A stretch of DNA of 64,000 bases from CAIKMD01 sp963702925 (GCA_963702925.1 OY969771.1:62001-126000), one strand, 5' to 3'; shown: positions 24,518-34,751, counted from the first letter of the stretch. Notes: generated by a model from the letters alone, not told the origin. Numbers and translations: made by a program.

Positions 24518-26848
24518 ATGGATCGGACGGTTTCTGACGCTATGGCGGGCCTAACGAGCGACGAGGCACGACAACGCCTCGCGGCCGCCGGACCGAATGC
24601 CGTTCAGGATGTCGCCCAACACCCCATCAATCGAGCGCTGAGAAAATTATGGGCGCCGGTTCCATGGATGCTCGAGGCGGCCGTCGTCCTGCAACTGGCG
24701 CTCGGCGACTACGTCGAAGCTTGCGTGATCGCCGTTCTTTTGGTTTTCAATGCCGGTTTGGGATTTTTTCAGGAAAGCCGGGCCCAGGCGACGCTCGACG
24801 CCTTGAAATCCCGTCTTCCCTTAACGGCGTCGGTGCGGCGCGATGGGATCTGGAAGACGTTGATCGCGGCGGAGCTGGTGCAGGGCGACATGGTCAAGCT
24901 GTCGCTCGGCACCGTCGTCCCCGCCGATGTCCGGGTGATCGACGGAGCGGTACTGGTCGATCATTCGATGCTGACCGGCGAATCCGTTCCGATCGAAGCC
25001 GGACCGGGTTTCGAGACCTATGCCGGCGCGCTCATCCGGCGCGGCGAAGCGGTCGCCGAAATCGTTGCGACGGGGACACGCACCAAATTCGGGCGTAGCG
25101 CAGAGCTTATCCGGACCGCTCATTTCGAAAGCACGGAGCAGAAGGCGATCTTTCGCGTCGTACGCAATCTTGCCTTGTTCAATGGCGGGATGACGACCCT
25201 GATGACCGCCTATGCCATTTATCTGGCCATGCCGTTCGCGCAGGTTGCGCCCTTGGTGTTGGTTGCCGTGCTCGGCACGATTCCCGTGGCTCTCCCATCG
25301 ATGTTCACGCTCGCGGCAACGGTCGGCGCGCGGGCCGTGGCCAGCCGCGGCGTGTTGCCGACCCGCCTCTCCGCGCTCGATGAAGCAGCCGGCATGGATG
25401 TGCTGTGCGCCGATAAAACCGGAACATTGACGCGCAACGAACTTGCGGTCACGGCCTGTCGTGCATTGCCCGGGTTCGACGCGGCGCAGATCCTGACATT
25501 GGCGTCGCTCGCGAGTTCGGATGGCGGGGCCGATCCCCTGGACGCCGCCATCCGTGTTGCTTCTCGGCGCGAGAATGAGAGTGTACCCGGTTGGAACCTC
25601 GTCGCGTTCACGCCGTTCGATCCGACCCGGAAAATGTCGGAGGCCATGGCAACCGATCCCCAGGGCCGTCCAGTCCGGATCGTCAAAGGCGCCATCTCCG
25701 TGATCGCCCCAATTGCCGAGCCGTCGCCCGCAGCGGCGGCGATCGCGGAAGAACTTCAGAACAAAGGATTTCGCGTTCTTGCCGTCGCCGTGGGATCGGA
25801 CGGGGCGCTGCGCATTGCCGGAGTTGTCGCGCTGAGCGATCCGCCGCGCGAGGATTCGGTGGCGCTCATCGCCCAATTACTCGGCCTCGGCGTGCGAACG
25901 GTGATGGTGACGGGCGATGCCCCGGTGACGGCGCGGGTCGTTGCCGACGCGGTTGGCATCACGGGTCCGGTCTGCGCGACCGTGCCGCTGCCCCGCGATC
26001 TGCGGGCCGAGGATTTCGCCGTTTTCGCCGGCGTACTGCCCGAAGACAAATACACGCTCGTCCAGGCATTGCAGCGCAGCGCCCATGTGGTCGGCATGTG
26101 CGGGGACGGCGCCAACGATGCGCCGGCGTTGCGGCAGGCACAGATGGGCATCGCGGTCTCAACCGCGACCGATGTGGCCAAAGCCGCAGCCGGCATCGTT
26201 TTGACCGAGCCGGGCCTTGGCGGCATCGTCGCCGCGGTGCGGGAAGGACGCGTCACGTTCCAGCGAATCCTGACCTTTACGTTCCGGTCCATCATTCACA
26301 AAATTCATCAGGTGCTTTTCCTGTTCGCCGGATTGATCATCACCGGCGGCGCGGTGCTAACCCCGCTGCTGATGGTCATGATGATGGTCGGCGGCGATTT
26401 CTTCGCGTTGTCGTCATCGACCGACAATGTGCGCGCGTCGCCGCTTCCCAATGTCTGGCGGATCGGCAACCTCACCATCGCGGGTGTGATTCTCGGCATC
26501 TGCGATCTGGCGTTTTGTATCGGCGGATTGGCGATCGGTCGTTACGTATTGGATCTCGATACCACGACGTTGCGGACCTTGACGGTCGTGACGCTGGTCT
26601 GCAGCGGGCAGGCGGTTTTCTATGTCTCGCGCGAGCGCCGTCACTTGTGGAGCTCTCGGCCGGGGCGGTGGCTCTTCGTATCCTCGGTTCTCGATCTCTC
26701 CATATGGGGTATTTTGTCAACGCAGGGCATCCTGATGGCGCCGCTCGCTCCCGCCATTGTGGCCGGCATATTCGCCGCGGCGATTGTCTTGGCCTTCTTT
26801 CTCGATGCTCTGAAGGTCCTGCTATTCAGGCACTTTGCCGTCACCTGA
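24518..26848 (+). CDS. Plasma-membrane-type H+-exporting P-type ATPase (P3A)
   Basis: 776-aa proton pump of the inner membrane. Cation-ATPase N-domain (GLTSDEARQRLAAAGPNAV), TM1-2 region, actuator TGES (~153), phosphorylation Asp299 in DKTGTLTRNE, hinge GDGANDAPAL (~529), and C-terminal membrane helices are all present. Two-domain start and ~780-residue length match P3A pumps rather than Ca2+ or K+ pumps. The SD is not evident. It probably helps acid tolerance, consistent with a lifestyle handling organic acids (inference). Confidence 0.93.
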   Translation: MDRTVSDAMAGLTSDEARQRLAAAGPNAVQDVAQHPINRALRKLWAPVPWMLEAAVVLQLALGDYVEACVIAVLLVFNAGLGFFQESRAQATLDALKSRLPLTASVRRDGIWKTLIAAELVQGDMVKLSLGTVVPADVRVIDGAVLVDHSMLTGESVPIEAGPGFETYAGALIRRGEAVAEIVATGTRTKFGRSAELIRTAHFESTEQKAIFRVVRNLALFNGGMTTLMTAYAIYLAMPFAQVAPLVLVAVLGTIPVALPSMFTLAATVGARAVASRGVLPTRLSALDEAAGMDVLCADKTGTLTRNELAVTACRALPGFDAAQILTLASLASSDGGADPLDAAIRVASRRENESVPGWNLVAFTPFDPTRKMSEAMATDPQGRPVRIVKGAISVIAPIAEPSPAAAAIAEELQNKGFRVLAVAVGSDGALRIAGVVALSDPPREDSVALIAQLLGLGVRTVMVTGDAPVTARVVADAVGITGPVCATVPLPRDLRAEDFAVFAGVLPEDKYTLVQALQRSAHVVGMCGDGANDAPALRQAQMGIAVSTATDVAKAAAGIVLTEPGLGGIVAAVREGRVTFQRILTFTFRSIIHKIHQVLFLFAGLIITGGAVLTPLLMVMMMVGGDFFALSSSTDNVRASPLPNVWRIGNLTIAGVILGICDLAFCIGGLAIGRYVLDLDTTTLRTLTVVTLVCSGQAVFYVSRERRHLWSSRPGRWLFVSSVLDLSIWGILSTQGILMAPLAPAIVAGIFAAAIVLAFFLDALKVLLFRHFAVT

Positions 26849-27667
26849 TCGCTTTTGGATGGGGTTGTCGCCTCTGAGCGAGGATCCAACCCAGCAATAT
26901 CCGCAGGTCCATCGAATTACCCGCGCCCGCATGTCCGCTTGGGGTCGATGCTGTTGAAACAGGGCTCGTGATCTTTCTGGAGGTGTGATTCCGTTGCTTG
27001 GCGGTGTCGGCGACGGAGTATTGTGATGATGGGGCGGCAGACGGGCGATCGCTGGCACATATGGGCCGTTAGTCAAATGGACGATGTAGGCCTCTCCAAA
27101 AGAGATTGGGAAGCAAGCCGCCATGAGCCATGGCACGATGCCGCCGGTCAGGTGCGGCGGGTGTCGGAGGTGCTTCATTGCGTTCTCCGCGATCTGCTGG
27201 GTGTGGCTGGAACGGCGTGGCGGCGCAATACTGGGCGGGCGGAAGATTGATCGCCTGACTTCATTTCCGCGATTGTCTTGGGACGCAGAATTATTGGCTT
27301 AAGCGGAGCCGCTCTTAGGCGTTGTCTCGCTCCGCCAGCTCGTTTCCGTGGTTCTTGGCACTTCCCGCGCGCTTGTCTACCGGCCACATCGTCATCCGCG
27401 CGTCTTGTGCCGCTGTGCCAATCCGATCATGGTCGTCGACGAGATCGACAAGGCGGCGGCCGACCGAGGGAAAGTTTTCTTCAGTAGTCTCAGTCACGCA
27501 TCCGAAGGCAACATGAGAAAGTAAACGGAGAAGAAAGCGCCATGCGCGCCTTCGCATAGCCTCTCGGCGGCATGTGCACCGAGGTGCCTGGTTTCTATGA
27601 CCAGATATCGAATTCTGATCTATGTATTTGACCGATCGAAAAAAGGCGCTCGTCTCACGTCAGTTAG
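26849..27667. other. 819-bp stretch with gene remnants only
   Basis: No intact gene is supported. A piece of an AAA ATPase gene lies at 27390-27524. A 118-codon frame on the minus strand (26822-27178) runs into the H+-ATPase gene and lacks support. The interval separates the H+-ATPase from cyclopropane synthase. Confidence 0.5.
27390..27524 (+). pseudogene. Fragment of a Lon-like AAA ATPase gene
   Basis: In frame the segment reads CANPIMVVDEIDKAAADRGK (27414-27473), matching the Walker B region CANPIFLVDEVDK of the AAA ATPase at 6623-8062. Neither Walker A nor the C-terminal part is found, and the frame stops at 27522-27524. It is a small relic of a second, diverged copy. Confidence 0.65.
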
Positions 27668-29020
27668 TCACGCAGGCGACCCGGCGCCATCGCTGCGGCG
27701 ACGCTCCCAATCAGTGATATAGTCTCGCGTCAGGGGCACGCTATCGATCCGCTTGCACAGCTGGATTTGGAAGACCACGAGGCCGCCATGCCTGAATGCT
27801 GCCTCAGACGCGGCGAGGTAGAATTCCCACATCCGGCAGAATCGCTCGTCATAGATCGATGTGATGCGGTCGCGGTTGGCCATGAACCGTTGCCGCCATG
27901 CTTTTAGCGTTTCTGCATAGTGCAGCCGTAGCACCTCAATATCGGTGATATGGAGACCGGCGCGCTCGATGATGGGCACAATCTCCGAGAGCGCCGGCGT
28001 GTATCCTCCGGGAAAAATGTATTTATCGATCCAGGGGTTGGCCGCGCCCGGACCGTCGGCGCGGCCAATCGTGTGGATCAGCGCGACACCGTCCTCTACC
28101 AGGAGGTCTCGGACCCTCTCGAAATACTCACGGTAGTGTCCAACGCCGACATGCTCGAACATGCCCACCGAGACAATCCTGTCGTAGCGCCCGTTCTCGT
28201 TCCGGTAATCTCTGAGGAGGAATCGAACGCGGTCGCTCAGGCCAGTTTCGTTTGCACGCCGGCCCGCGTATCGATGCTGTTCGGTCGACAGTGTCACGCC
28301 GGTGACATCGACCTTGGCAACGCGCGCGAGATAAAGCGCAAGGCCACCCCATCCCGAGCCGATGTCGAGGACTCGCTGGCCGGGACGCAGCAGGAGCTTG
28401 GCCGCGATGTGGCGCTTCTTCTGCTCTTGAGCACGTTCGAGAGTGTCATTGGACGACGTGAAGTAGGCGCAAGAGTATTGACGGTCTGCGTCAAGGAAAA
28501 GTTCGTAAAGCGTGTCCGATAGATCGTAATGGTGCGCTACATTCGTGCGGGCGATGGAGACAGGGTTGTGCTGTGTAAGTCGTCGCGCGAGGTACCGGCC
28601 GAACACGCGAGCGCGTTGGATCCAATTTACGTTACCCCAACCGAGATTGACAAAGCAAAGATCGAGGAGATCGTAGATAGTGCCGCCCTCGACGTGTAAT
28701 GTGCCGTCCATGTAGGCTTCGCCGAGCGCAAGATCGGGATTGAGGAATAGCCGCCGGACCGTCGCCGGTTCGGTGATGCGAACTGTGGCCGAAGGCATGC
28801 CCACACCGATGCAATATCTGCCGCCGTTGTGTGAAACGACGGTCAACGTGCCCTTGCGGATAATGCGGCGGAGCATGCTGCCCAGCAGGTGCATGCTCGC
28901 ATCGGCTCGCACCCTTCGGCTCGGAGGCGAGCGCGTTTCCGACTGATGGACGGGGCGGGTCGCGTCGTTGGTGGCCAAGAACGCGGTTGAGATCTGGTCC
29001 TTTTTGAAGTTGCCGTCCAT
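27668..29020 (-). CDS. cfa: Cyclopropane-fatty-acyl-phospholipid synthase
   Basis: 450-aa SAM-dependent methyltransferase that cyclopropanates unsaturated phospholipid acyl chains at the inner membrane. Visible: N-terminal lipid-binding domain (~40-150), QYSCAYF (~181), SAM motif LDIGSGWGGLALYLA (~218), and GMFEHVGVGHY in the active-site region. AGGAG is six bases before the ATG. A FixK-like box lies 59 bp upstream, consistent with induction under oxygen limitation or stationary phase. Adjacent to an H+-ATPase, it fits acid resistance. Confidence 0.93.
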   Translation of the reverse strand: MDGNFKKDQISTAFLATNDATRPVHQSETRSPPSRRVRADASMHLLGSMLRRIIRKGTLTVVSHNGGRYCIGVGMPSATVRITEPATVRRLFLNPDLALGEAYMDGTLHVEGGTIYDLLDLCFVNLGWGNVNWIQRARVFGRYLARRLTQHNPVSIARTNVAHHYDLSDTLYELFLDADRQYSCAYFTSSNDTLERAQEQKKRHIAAKLLLRPGQRVLDIGSGWGGLALYLARVAKVDVTGVTLSTEQHRYAGRRANETGLSDRVRFLLRDYRNENGRYDRIVSVGMFEHVGVGHYREYFERVRDLLVEDGVALIHTIGRADGPGAANPWIDKYIFPGGYTPALSEIVPIIERAGLHITDIEVLRLHYAETLKAWRQRFMANRDRITSIYDERFCRMWEFYLAASEAAFRHGGLVVFQIQLCKRIDSVPLTRDYITDWERRRSDGAGSPA

Positions 29021-29079
29021 GCCTTGCTCCTGTCGAGCATCCTTAGGCAGTCAGGATGGCCGACTAATCGGAATCGGCA

Positions 29080-29093
29080 TTGACGCACATCAA
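29080..29093. promoter_or_regulatory. FixK/FNR-like box
   Basis: TTGACGCACATCAA, 59 bp upstream of the cfa start at 29020. Confidence 0.6.
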
Positions 29094-29144
29094 GGAGGGT
29101 AGCCGATCACCTTGAGATAGGTGAAGTCGGTCTATCTTTGTTGA

Positions 29145-29158
29145 TTGATCTAAATCAA
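29145..29158. promoter_or_regulatory. FixK/FNR-like box
   Basis: TTGATCTAAATCAA, 51 bp from the cfa box and 150 bp upstream of the ATG at 29309; probably serves the divergent + strand gene. Confidence 0.6.
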
Positions 29159-29308
29159 CCTCTGCCCGCGATCCTCGTCGATAATAAAGTTGGGATATGG
29201 TTGACGAACAATTCGATGGGCGGATGCCTCTTCGAGCCAAGAGTAAGGAGACACCATCGGCGCAAATTTCGCCCGACATTCGCCAGTATGTCAACGAGGG
29301 ACACCGCC

Positions 29309-29755
29309 ATGCTACAGACCAAGATCCGCACCCGCTGCCATGGTGCCGGCGCCGCAGGTAGCCGCCAGCCTACCCCTGTGCTCGTGGATAAGAGCTTTGA
29401 AGAGCCTCGCATGTCAGACGTTGTCCTCTGCTCATTTGTAAGCGCAAAGCCGTTTCTAGGTGGCGCCATCATCCGCGTTTACGCGAACGGCGTTCGTCGA
29501 GCCTTCCGGGTCGGGCGAGATTTGACGCAACACATGCAAGCCTCTGCCGTAGTCGAAGGCGATTATTTGCGATTGGGCGTAAACCGCGTAGCCGATGGAA
29601 CGGAATTTGTGGAATCAATCGATCGGCTCGTGATCGCCTCAGATTTTGATCACCCAGCAGGGAACAAATGGATTTTCTGCGACCTCTCGCGCCTGGAACG
29701 GGCACCAGAACTTAGCGGCCATTATAGGCGGTCACTACAATCGCGTCGCAAATAA
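29309..29755 (+). CDS. Hypothetical protein, 148 aa
   Basis: ATG 29309 is chosen because GAGGGA is seven bases upstream; 29288 and 29411 are alternatives. The region from MSDVVLCSFVSAKPFLGG to WIFCDLSRLERAPE looks like a compact β-rich domain. No family recognised. It is divergent from cfa, and the two FixK-like boxes lie between the genes, so it may belong to the same low-oxygen response. Confidence 0.55.
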   Translation: MLQTKIRTRCHGAGAAGSRQPTPVLVDKSFEEPRMSDVVLCSFVSAKPFLGGAIIRVYANGVRRAFRVGRDLTQHMQASAVVEGDYLRLGVNRVADGTEFVESIDRLVIASDFDHPAGNKWIFCDLSRLERAPELSGHYRRSLQSRRK

Positions 29756-30513
29756 CCTCGGGCCGTGATCTTCCACGACAGCTCTTGAAGAGGCGAATGC
29801 CGATGGCTCAACGCGAAATACTCATCCGACTTTCCCGCGGCTGCTTTATCCCGAAAGTTGTTTTCTATCTTATTGCGAAAGCGGCGACACTATTCGGTCT
29901 CCCTGCGACTAGACATCCGCTGAAGACATGCAGCGAAGAGCAGCCGCATACAACGAGTGTTGCCGTGGCCACGAGACCATACATTGTCGTCCCATCACCC
30001 GGCCACCGTCGAATACAGAATCGGTGGTCAGTCTGTGAAATCGCTTGCAACAATGATCCCACCTGGAACTGGATGCATGTCATTGATTCCAGTGGCGAAT
30101 ACGTTTCGTGCGTGGGGTCACGCTTCGCGTTCAATCATGACCCCACCAAATTCCGACCTTTCGCAACGAGATCAATACGCTGTGTGACTTTGCGGCGGGG
30201 TCAACATTGCGCGCGATTTTGCACCGTACCGCCGCGAGCCTCGGAATAGCATGCGGCATCTACATCGCGAGCGCACGCTGTAAGCTCGGCGCCAAGCAGC
30301 CAGATTTCCGCAGCGTCGGCCACGATCCCGTATTTGGCGGGCGTCGTGTGAACCAGCTCAGGATCGCGAGTCCACGCCATCAGAAGATCCGCACAACGAC
30401 AGCACCCCGCCTTAGCCAGTTCCAGCCAAAATTTTGCTCAATCCACGGAAATCTTGGATACCGATCGCGGGCCAAAGCTTGCGCCGATCCACACAACGAG
30501 GCGGCTGCTGGTG
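29756..30513. other. 758-bp stretch, no supported gene
   Basis: A 154-codon frame on + (29785-30249) exists but has lower GC, weak SD and no recognisable domain. No transposon ends or hairpins stand out. Confidence 0.4.
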
Positions 30514-31257
30514 CTACCGCGCCGGCATTCCCTTGGGCAGCTCGAATAGCCCGGCCGGGAGAGTGTCGAAATATTCGATCACCTCATCCGTTTTCACCAC
30601 GTCGGCATATTTTGCGTTCATATCGCATAGATTGATCGCATGACTCGCCTCGGAGCGGTCGAAACACCCCTCTTCGGCGATGGCCACATGGAAGTTGTTG
30701 CTGAAAGCATCCAGCACCGTCGCGCGAACGCAGCCGCTTGTGGTCGTTCCGGTGACGATCACGCTGTCGCAACCCAGCAAAACCAGATAGCTCAGCATGT
30801 TGGTGCCGAAAAATCCGCTCGGTTTCTGCTTGAGTACCACGATGTCATGTAACCCTGGCGCGATCTCATCGATGATGTCGTTGCCATCGCGGTTCACCCC
30901 GACCGCTTGCGGCCGCTCGCCACTACGCGAATTCTTCCATGACCAGCTTCCCGAATCCCAGCCATCCTCGCGCCGGATGCCGGTAGTGTAGATGACCGGA
31001 AGGCCTTTTTCGTGAGCCGCATCGATAAGCTTGCGGATGTAGGGAATTGACCTCCAGCTTTCCTCGCCGCAGGAATTTCGCCATTTCTTGATCGATTCAA
31101 GAATCGGTTCGGGACGTTCGCCGCAAAACGCGTAATTCACATCGATGATCAACAAGGCCGGGCGTTTGCCGAAGCCGCCCCGAGCACCGTAGCCCGAGGT
31201 TTCGAAAACCTGTTTGTCGCGGTCAGTCAAAAATTGGTCCCATACCGGTTCAGTCAT
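30514..31257 (-). CDS. Isochorismatase-fold cysteine amidohydrolase
   Basis: 247-aa hydrolase of the isochorismatase/nicotinamidase superfamily, probably cleaving an amide or carbamoyl bond as in N-carbamoylsarcosine amidase or maleamate amidohydrolase. Triad Asp39 (LLIIDVNYAF), Lys143 (VVLKQKPSGFFGT) and Cys176 (TTSGCVRAT). ATG 31257 has GAGG upstream; the longer in-frame start at 31452 runs into the neighbouring gene. It is last in an operon with an SsuABC-type importer (34-bp gap). It shares GCVRAT and CFDRSE motifs with the protein at 42952-43656. Confidence 0.88.
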   Translation of the reverse strand: MTEPVWDQFLTDRDKQVFETSGYGARGGFGKRPALLIIDVNYAFCGERPEPILESIKKWRNSCGEESWRSIPYIRKLIDAAHEKGLPVIYTTGIRREDGWDSGSWSWKNSRSGERPQAVGVNRDGNDIIDEIAPGLHDIVVLKQKPSGFFGTNMLSYLVLLGCDSVIVTGTTTSGCVRATVLDAFSNNFHVAIAEEGCFDRSEASHAINLCDMNAKYADVVKTDEVIEYFDTLPAGLFELPKGMPAR

Positions 31258-31291
31258 ATCGCACCCCTCAGCTTGTTTGGTTCGAATTCGA

Positions 31292-32287
31292 TTATTTTCC
31301 GCTCGCCAAAGTCGCTTTGACGAACTGCATATCGATGATGTCGTCATAAGAGACATCAGCTTTGAGAATATCGGCGGCGCGCACGACGTTTTGCGCGGTC
31401 GTCCAAGATTCGCGGGAAACCATCCCGTCATGACTCCATATCTCGTCCGCAAAACAGCGATCGAGCGTCGCCTTTAAATCTTCCGGCGACATGGTGGGAA
31501 ATTCCTTCTGCGCGATTGCCACTGCTTCGTCGTGATTTTCCTGGGTCAGACGCAAGGCCCTGATCATCGCGCGAACGAAACCGCGCACGGTTTCCGGATC
31601 CTTTTGAATCGATTCGAGCCGGACGTTCAGCGTCGAGTAGGCATAGGGACCCAGTTCTTTCGGGACGTTAAAGAACGGCTCTTCCCAGATGCCTTGCCGG
31701 ACGCCTTGGGTCAAAAACGGTTCACTGGTGATCGCGATTTGCGCCTGTCCTTGCTTCACGGCCGCCAGAATGCCGGGCGTTGTCGTCTCCAGCAGGGTTA
31801 CGTCCTTCTTGTCGTCGAGCCTCCATTGGCGAAGCAGATAGCGGATGATTGAATTGGGCGTGCCGCCATATTGGCTCGTCACCACCGGCTTTCCTTTGGC
31901 GTAAGCGCCAAAATTCCGATCCTTGGGGCCCGCGCCCGCAGCGGCGACCACATAGGTGTTGCCGCGATCGACGATATTGACGACCGAGCGAAGTTCCGCC
32001 CCTTTCAGCTTGGCAAAGGCATCATGTTCCGGCCCGCCGATAAAGGCGAAAGCCTGGCCCGTCAGGACGGCATTAGTGTGACCACTCCCGCCCTCGACCG
32101 TCAGAATTTTGACGTTGAGGCCCTCATCGGCGAAATAGCCTTTATCGACGGCGACATAAAGCGGGAGATAGCTCGTATTGTGTACCGGCTCGGCGACCAC
32201 AAGCTCTTTCATCTCCGCCGCATGCGCTCCCATTAAAGGAGCCGTCAGCGCAAGCGAGGCGAGCAGCATTTTCACGGCGCGACGCAC
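31292..32287 (-). CDS. ABC importer substrate-binding protein (NMT1/SsuA type)
   Basis: 331-aa periplasmic binding protein. Signal peptide MRRAVKMLLASLALTAPLMG ending at AHA-A, then the family start EPVHNTSYLPLYVAVDKGYF. The nitrate/sulfonate/taurine/pyrimidine-precursor group binds small organic ligands; the ligand here is unknown. Gene order ATPase, permease, binding protein, isochorismatase suggests that the ligand or its product carries an amide (inference). Confidence 0.88.
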   Translation of the reverse strand: MRRAVKMLLASLALTAPLMGAHAAEMKELVVAEPVHNTSYLPLYVAVDKGYFADEGLNVKILTVEGGSGHTNAVLTGQAFAFIGGPEHDAFAKLKGAELRSVVNIVDRGNTYVVAAAGAGPKDRNFGAYAKGKPVVTSQYGGTPNSIIRYLLRQWRLDDKKDVTLLETTTPGILAAVKQGQAQIAITSEPFLTQGVRQGIWEEPFFNVPKELGPYAYSTLNVRLESIQKDPETVRGFVRAMIRALRLTQENHDEAVAIAQKEFPTMSPEDLKATLDRCFADEIWSHDGMVSRESWTTAQNVVRAADILKADVSYDDIIDMQFVKATLASGK

Positions 32288-32330
32288 GGATCAAGCCTCC
32301 AATGGTGAGAGAAAAATTTTGCGGATGCGA

Positions 32331-33218
32331 TCACCGGCTCATTCCCTTACGCAGCATTTTCTCGAGCCAGGAAACCGCGACATACATCACAACGGCAAAA
32401 GCAGAAAGCACAAGGACCGCCACCCAGACCAACGCGATCTCGTAAGTCTGGCCGGCATAAAGAATCTCGCGGCCGAGCCCGTGCTGCGAGGCAATGAACT
32501 CCCCGACGACGCTCCCGGTCAGCGCCAGTCCAATATTCACGCGCAAGATCGAGATCGTCCAAGGCAGAACGGCGGGAATGACGAGCTTGCGGAAAATCTG
32601 CATCCGGCTTGCGCCCAGCGAGTAGAAGAGACGCTCGCTATCCGGATCGACCGCTTGAACCCCCGCATAGGTTGTCAAGGTCGAAACCACCAAAGTCAAC
32701 GCCACCGCAATGGCGACCTTCGACGCCAGCCCCATGCCAAAGACGAGGATAATGAGCGGTGCGAGAGCGAGTTTGGGAATCGATTCGAAACATATGACAA
32801 AGGGCTGAATCACGGCTGCGTAATTCCGCGACCACCAAAACGACAAGCCCAAAGCCGAGCCCGCCATCGTACCCAGGAGGAAACCGATCGTCGTCGCCTG
32901 AAACGTGTAGGCGATATCAGTGAATGCATCGCCCTTGATGAAAAAGATTTCCAACGTCTTCCAGATCGCACTCGGCTGCGACCAGAAAAACGGATCGATG
33001 AGCCTCAAGGCCGCCGCACCTTCCCAGCCACCGATTAAAGCAAGCACGATCAACCCTTGCACCGCCGCGACACGCCGCGTTGACCATTGTCTCTGCACCG
33101 GTAATTGCCGAAAGGACCGCTTCGCCGCAAAAACGCTCGGAAAACGGAAACCCGCGGCGCGCGCCAGCCCCGCCGAGGCACTCTGCAGCGTGGCATCCGG
33201 CAGACCACCCAATGTCAT
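32331..33218 (-). CDS. ABC importer permease (SsuC type)
   Basis: 295-aa inner-membrane permease with about six hydrophobic segments and the cytoplasmic EAA-like loop SLGASRMQIFRKLVIPAVLP. ATG 33218 is preferred because it lies 17 bases after the ATPase stop with an AGGTG before it; ATG 33266 would overlap the ATPase gene by 32 bases. Part of the importer at 31.3-34.0 kb. Confidence 0.87.
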   Translation of the reverse strand: MTLGGLPDATLQSASAGLARAAGFRFPSVFAAKRSFRQLPVQRQWSTRRVAAVQGLIVLALIGGWEGAAALRLIDPFFWSQPSAIWKTLEIFFIKGDAFTDIAYTFQATTIGFLLGTMAGSALGLSFWWSRNYAAVIQPFVICFESIPKLALAPLIILVFGMGLASKVAIAVALTLVVSTLTTYAGVQAVDPDSERLFYSLGASRMQIFRKLVIPAVLPWTISILRVNIGLALTGSVVGEFIASQHGLGREILYAGQTYEIALVWVAVLVLSAFAVVMYVAVSWLEKMLRKGMSR

Positions 33219-33234
33219 CGCGACACCTGCTGGA

Positions 33235-34014
33235 TCATGCGGCGAGACCCGAAACATCATGCCCAAGCCAAGCGAGACAACGTTCCTTGAGCGCGACGAA
33301 TTCCGCGGTGCTCACGATCGCGCGGGGACGCGGCCGCGACAAGGCGACATCGAGGCGGTCGATGATTCGCCCCGGCCGCGCACTCATCACCAGGATTTCG
33401 TCGGAAAGATAGATTGCCTCTTCAACGTCGTGCGTGACGAAGATGACGGTCTTGCGGAAGTCGCCCCAAATCTGCAGCAACCATTCCTGCATACTGGCTC
33501 TGGTTTGCGCATCGAGCGCGCCAAATGGTTCATCGAGAAGAATGACATCCGTGTCGAGGAGAAGTGTCCGCAGCAAAGCGGCCCGCTGGCGCATGCCCCC
33601 CGAGAGCTCGCGCGGATAGCGATCTTCGAAACCGCCCAGTCCGTAGCGGTCGAGATAGGGAAGCGCGGTGGCACGCGCACGCGCCCGCGGCACACCTTTG
33701 ATTTCCATGCCGAGAACCACATTGTCGAGAACCGTGCGCCACGGCAGGAGCATATCCTTCTGGAGCATGTAGCCCACGCGACCGATTGTACCGGTCGCAT
33801 CCTCGCCATCGATCAAAACAGCGCCGCCGCTCGGGAGCTGCAATCCCGCGATGATGTTGAAAAGCGTGCTTTTGCCGCAACCAGACGGGCCGATGACGCT
33901 GATAAATGCGCCTTCCTCAAGGGCAAAGGAAACCGGTGTCAGCGCGCTCACCACACCCGACGCGCTCGAAAACGCCATCGATAAAGACCGCACTTCGAGT
34001 TTCGCACCGGGCAC
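33235..34014 (-). CDS. ABC importer ATPase (SsuB/TauB type)
   Basis: 259-aa nucleotide-binding subunit. Walker A GPSGCGKST (~43-51), Q-loop MLQKDMLLPW, signature LSGGMRQRA, Walker B VILLDEPFGALD, H-loop VTHDVEEA. Four-gene operon: ATPase, permease, binding protein, isochorismatase-fold hydrolase. Confidence 0.92.
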   Translation of the reverse strand: MPGAKLEVRSLSMAFSSASGVVSALTPVSFALEEGAFISVIGPSGCGKSTLFNIIAGLQLPSGGAVLIDGEDATGTIGRVGYMLQKDMLLPWRTVLDNVVLGMEIKGVPRARARATALPYLDRYGLGGFEDRYPRELSGGMRQRAALLRTLLLDTDVILLDEPFGALDAQTRASMQEWLLQIWGDFRKTVIFVTHDVEEAIYLSDEILVMSARPGRIIDRLDVALSRPRPRAIVSTAEFVALKERCLAWLGHDVSGLAA

Positions 34015-34751
34015 TCGCGAGCACTCCTTCGCATGAATCGCGCAAGCCTTCCCCGAAGGCCCGCCGCTTCACTATTATCGACGCAAGCCTTATGCCAATC
34101 CGCAACGCGCGACACGGCGCCCCACATCCGTGGCCCGAATCTCGCTTGGCCACGCTTGCGTCGACTGCTCGGCAATCTGCTGAGAATGCTTCAAAACCGC
34201 GACTTAGATAGTCTTCTGCCGCTTGCGCCACGTTTTGATCGCCTGCATGCGCGTCAAATTGCCGGCGTGTTTTTGCTGACGAAGATCGCGCCATATCTTT
34301 CCGTTTCTTGACGTCGTCGCAGGCGCAAATTTCCTCATTCATGATGTTACTGGCTGCTTAACGGTGCAGTGCAGCAAGATTGAGCGTCGGTCCTAATTAT
34401 TAAGCAGTGTCGCGGCGAATTGGCTCGGCCAGGATTTTGCCGGATTCGCCGATCAATGAGCCGCGCGACCTGAAGGGCCAGACGCCAGCCGGCCTTGGTT
34501 ATGGCTTGCCAAGGCGGAACCCCGCGTTGCTTACGAGGCGAAAGCCGGCGCTTTCTTACCCGATCTGTGGGGGGATCACGGCAAATTATTACAAGCGCGA
34601 AGCCATGCTCGAGCGTGCGAAGCCGACGTCAGAAGACTTTACGAACCGGTTCTTCGAGGCGTGTAATAGCTTCGATCGCTCCGCCGTGGTGACGACTGCC
34701 GAGGAATTTCGGCCGTCCTGAGTCCGGCCAGAGTGTTGCAGGAGGAAGCGT
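34015..34751. other. 737-bp intergenic stretch
   Basis: Divergent upstream region between the ABC operon and the DUF3891 gene. No gene is supported. A minus-strand piece near 34150-34240 (KHSQQIAEQSTQAW) looks faintly like a phasin-type helix but is bounded by stops. A + frame (34407-34721) lacks an SD. Confidence 0.4.

Noticed and set aside
25591..26877. 428-codon + frame within the H+-ATPase gene
   Set aside because: Arg-rich out-of-frame translation of the ATPase; composition artefact.
29785..30249. 154-codon + frame
   Set aside because: Weak SD, atypical codon use and no recognisable domain; kept only as a note in the intergenic entry.
33917..34342. Minus-strand frame with a phasin-like stretch in an adjacent frame (KHSQQIAEQSTQAW)
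   Set aside because: The phasin-like piece is ~25 residues and bounded by stops; too short to call a pseudogene.
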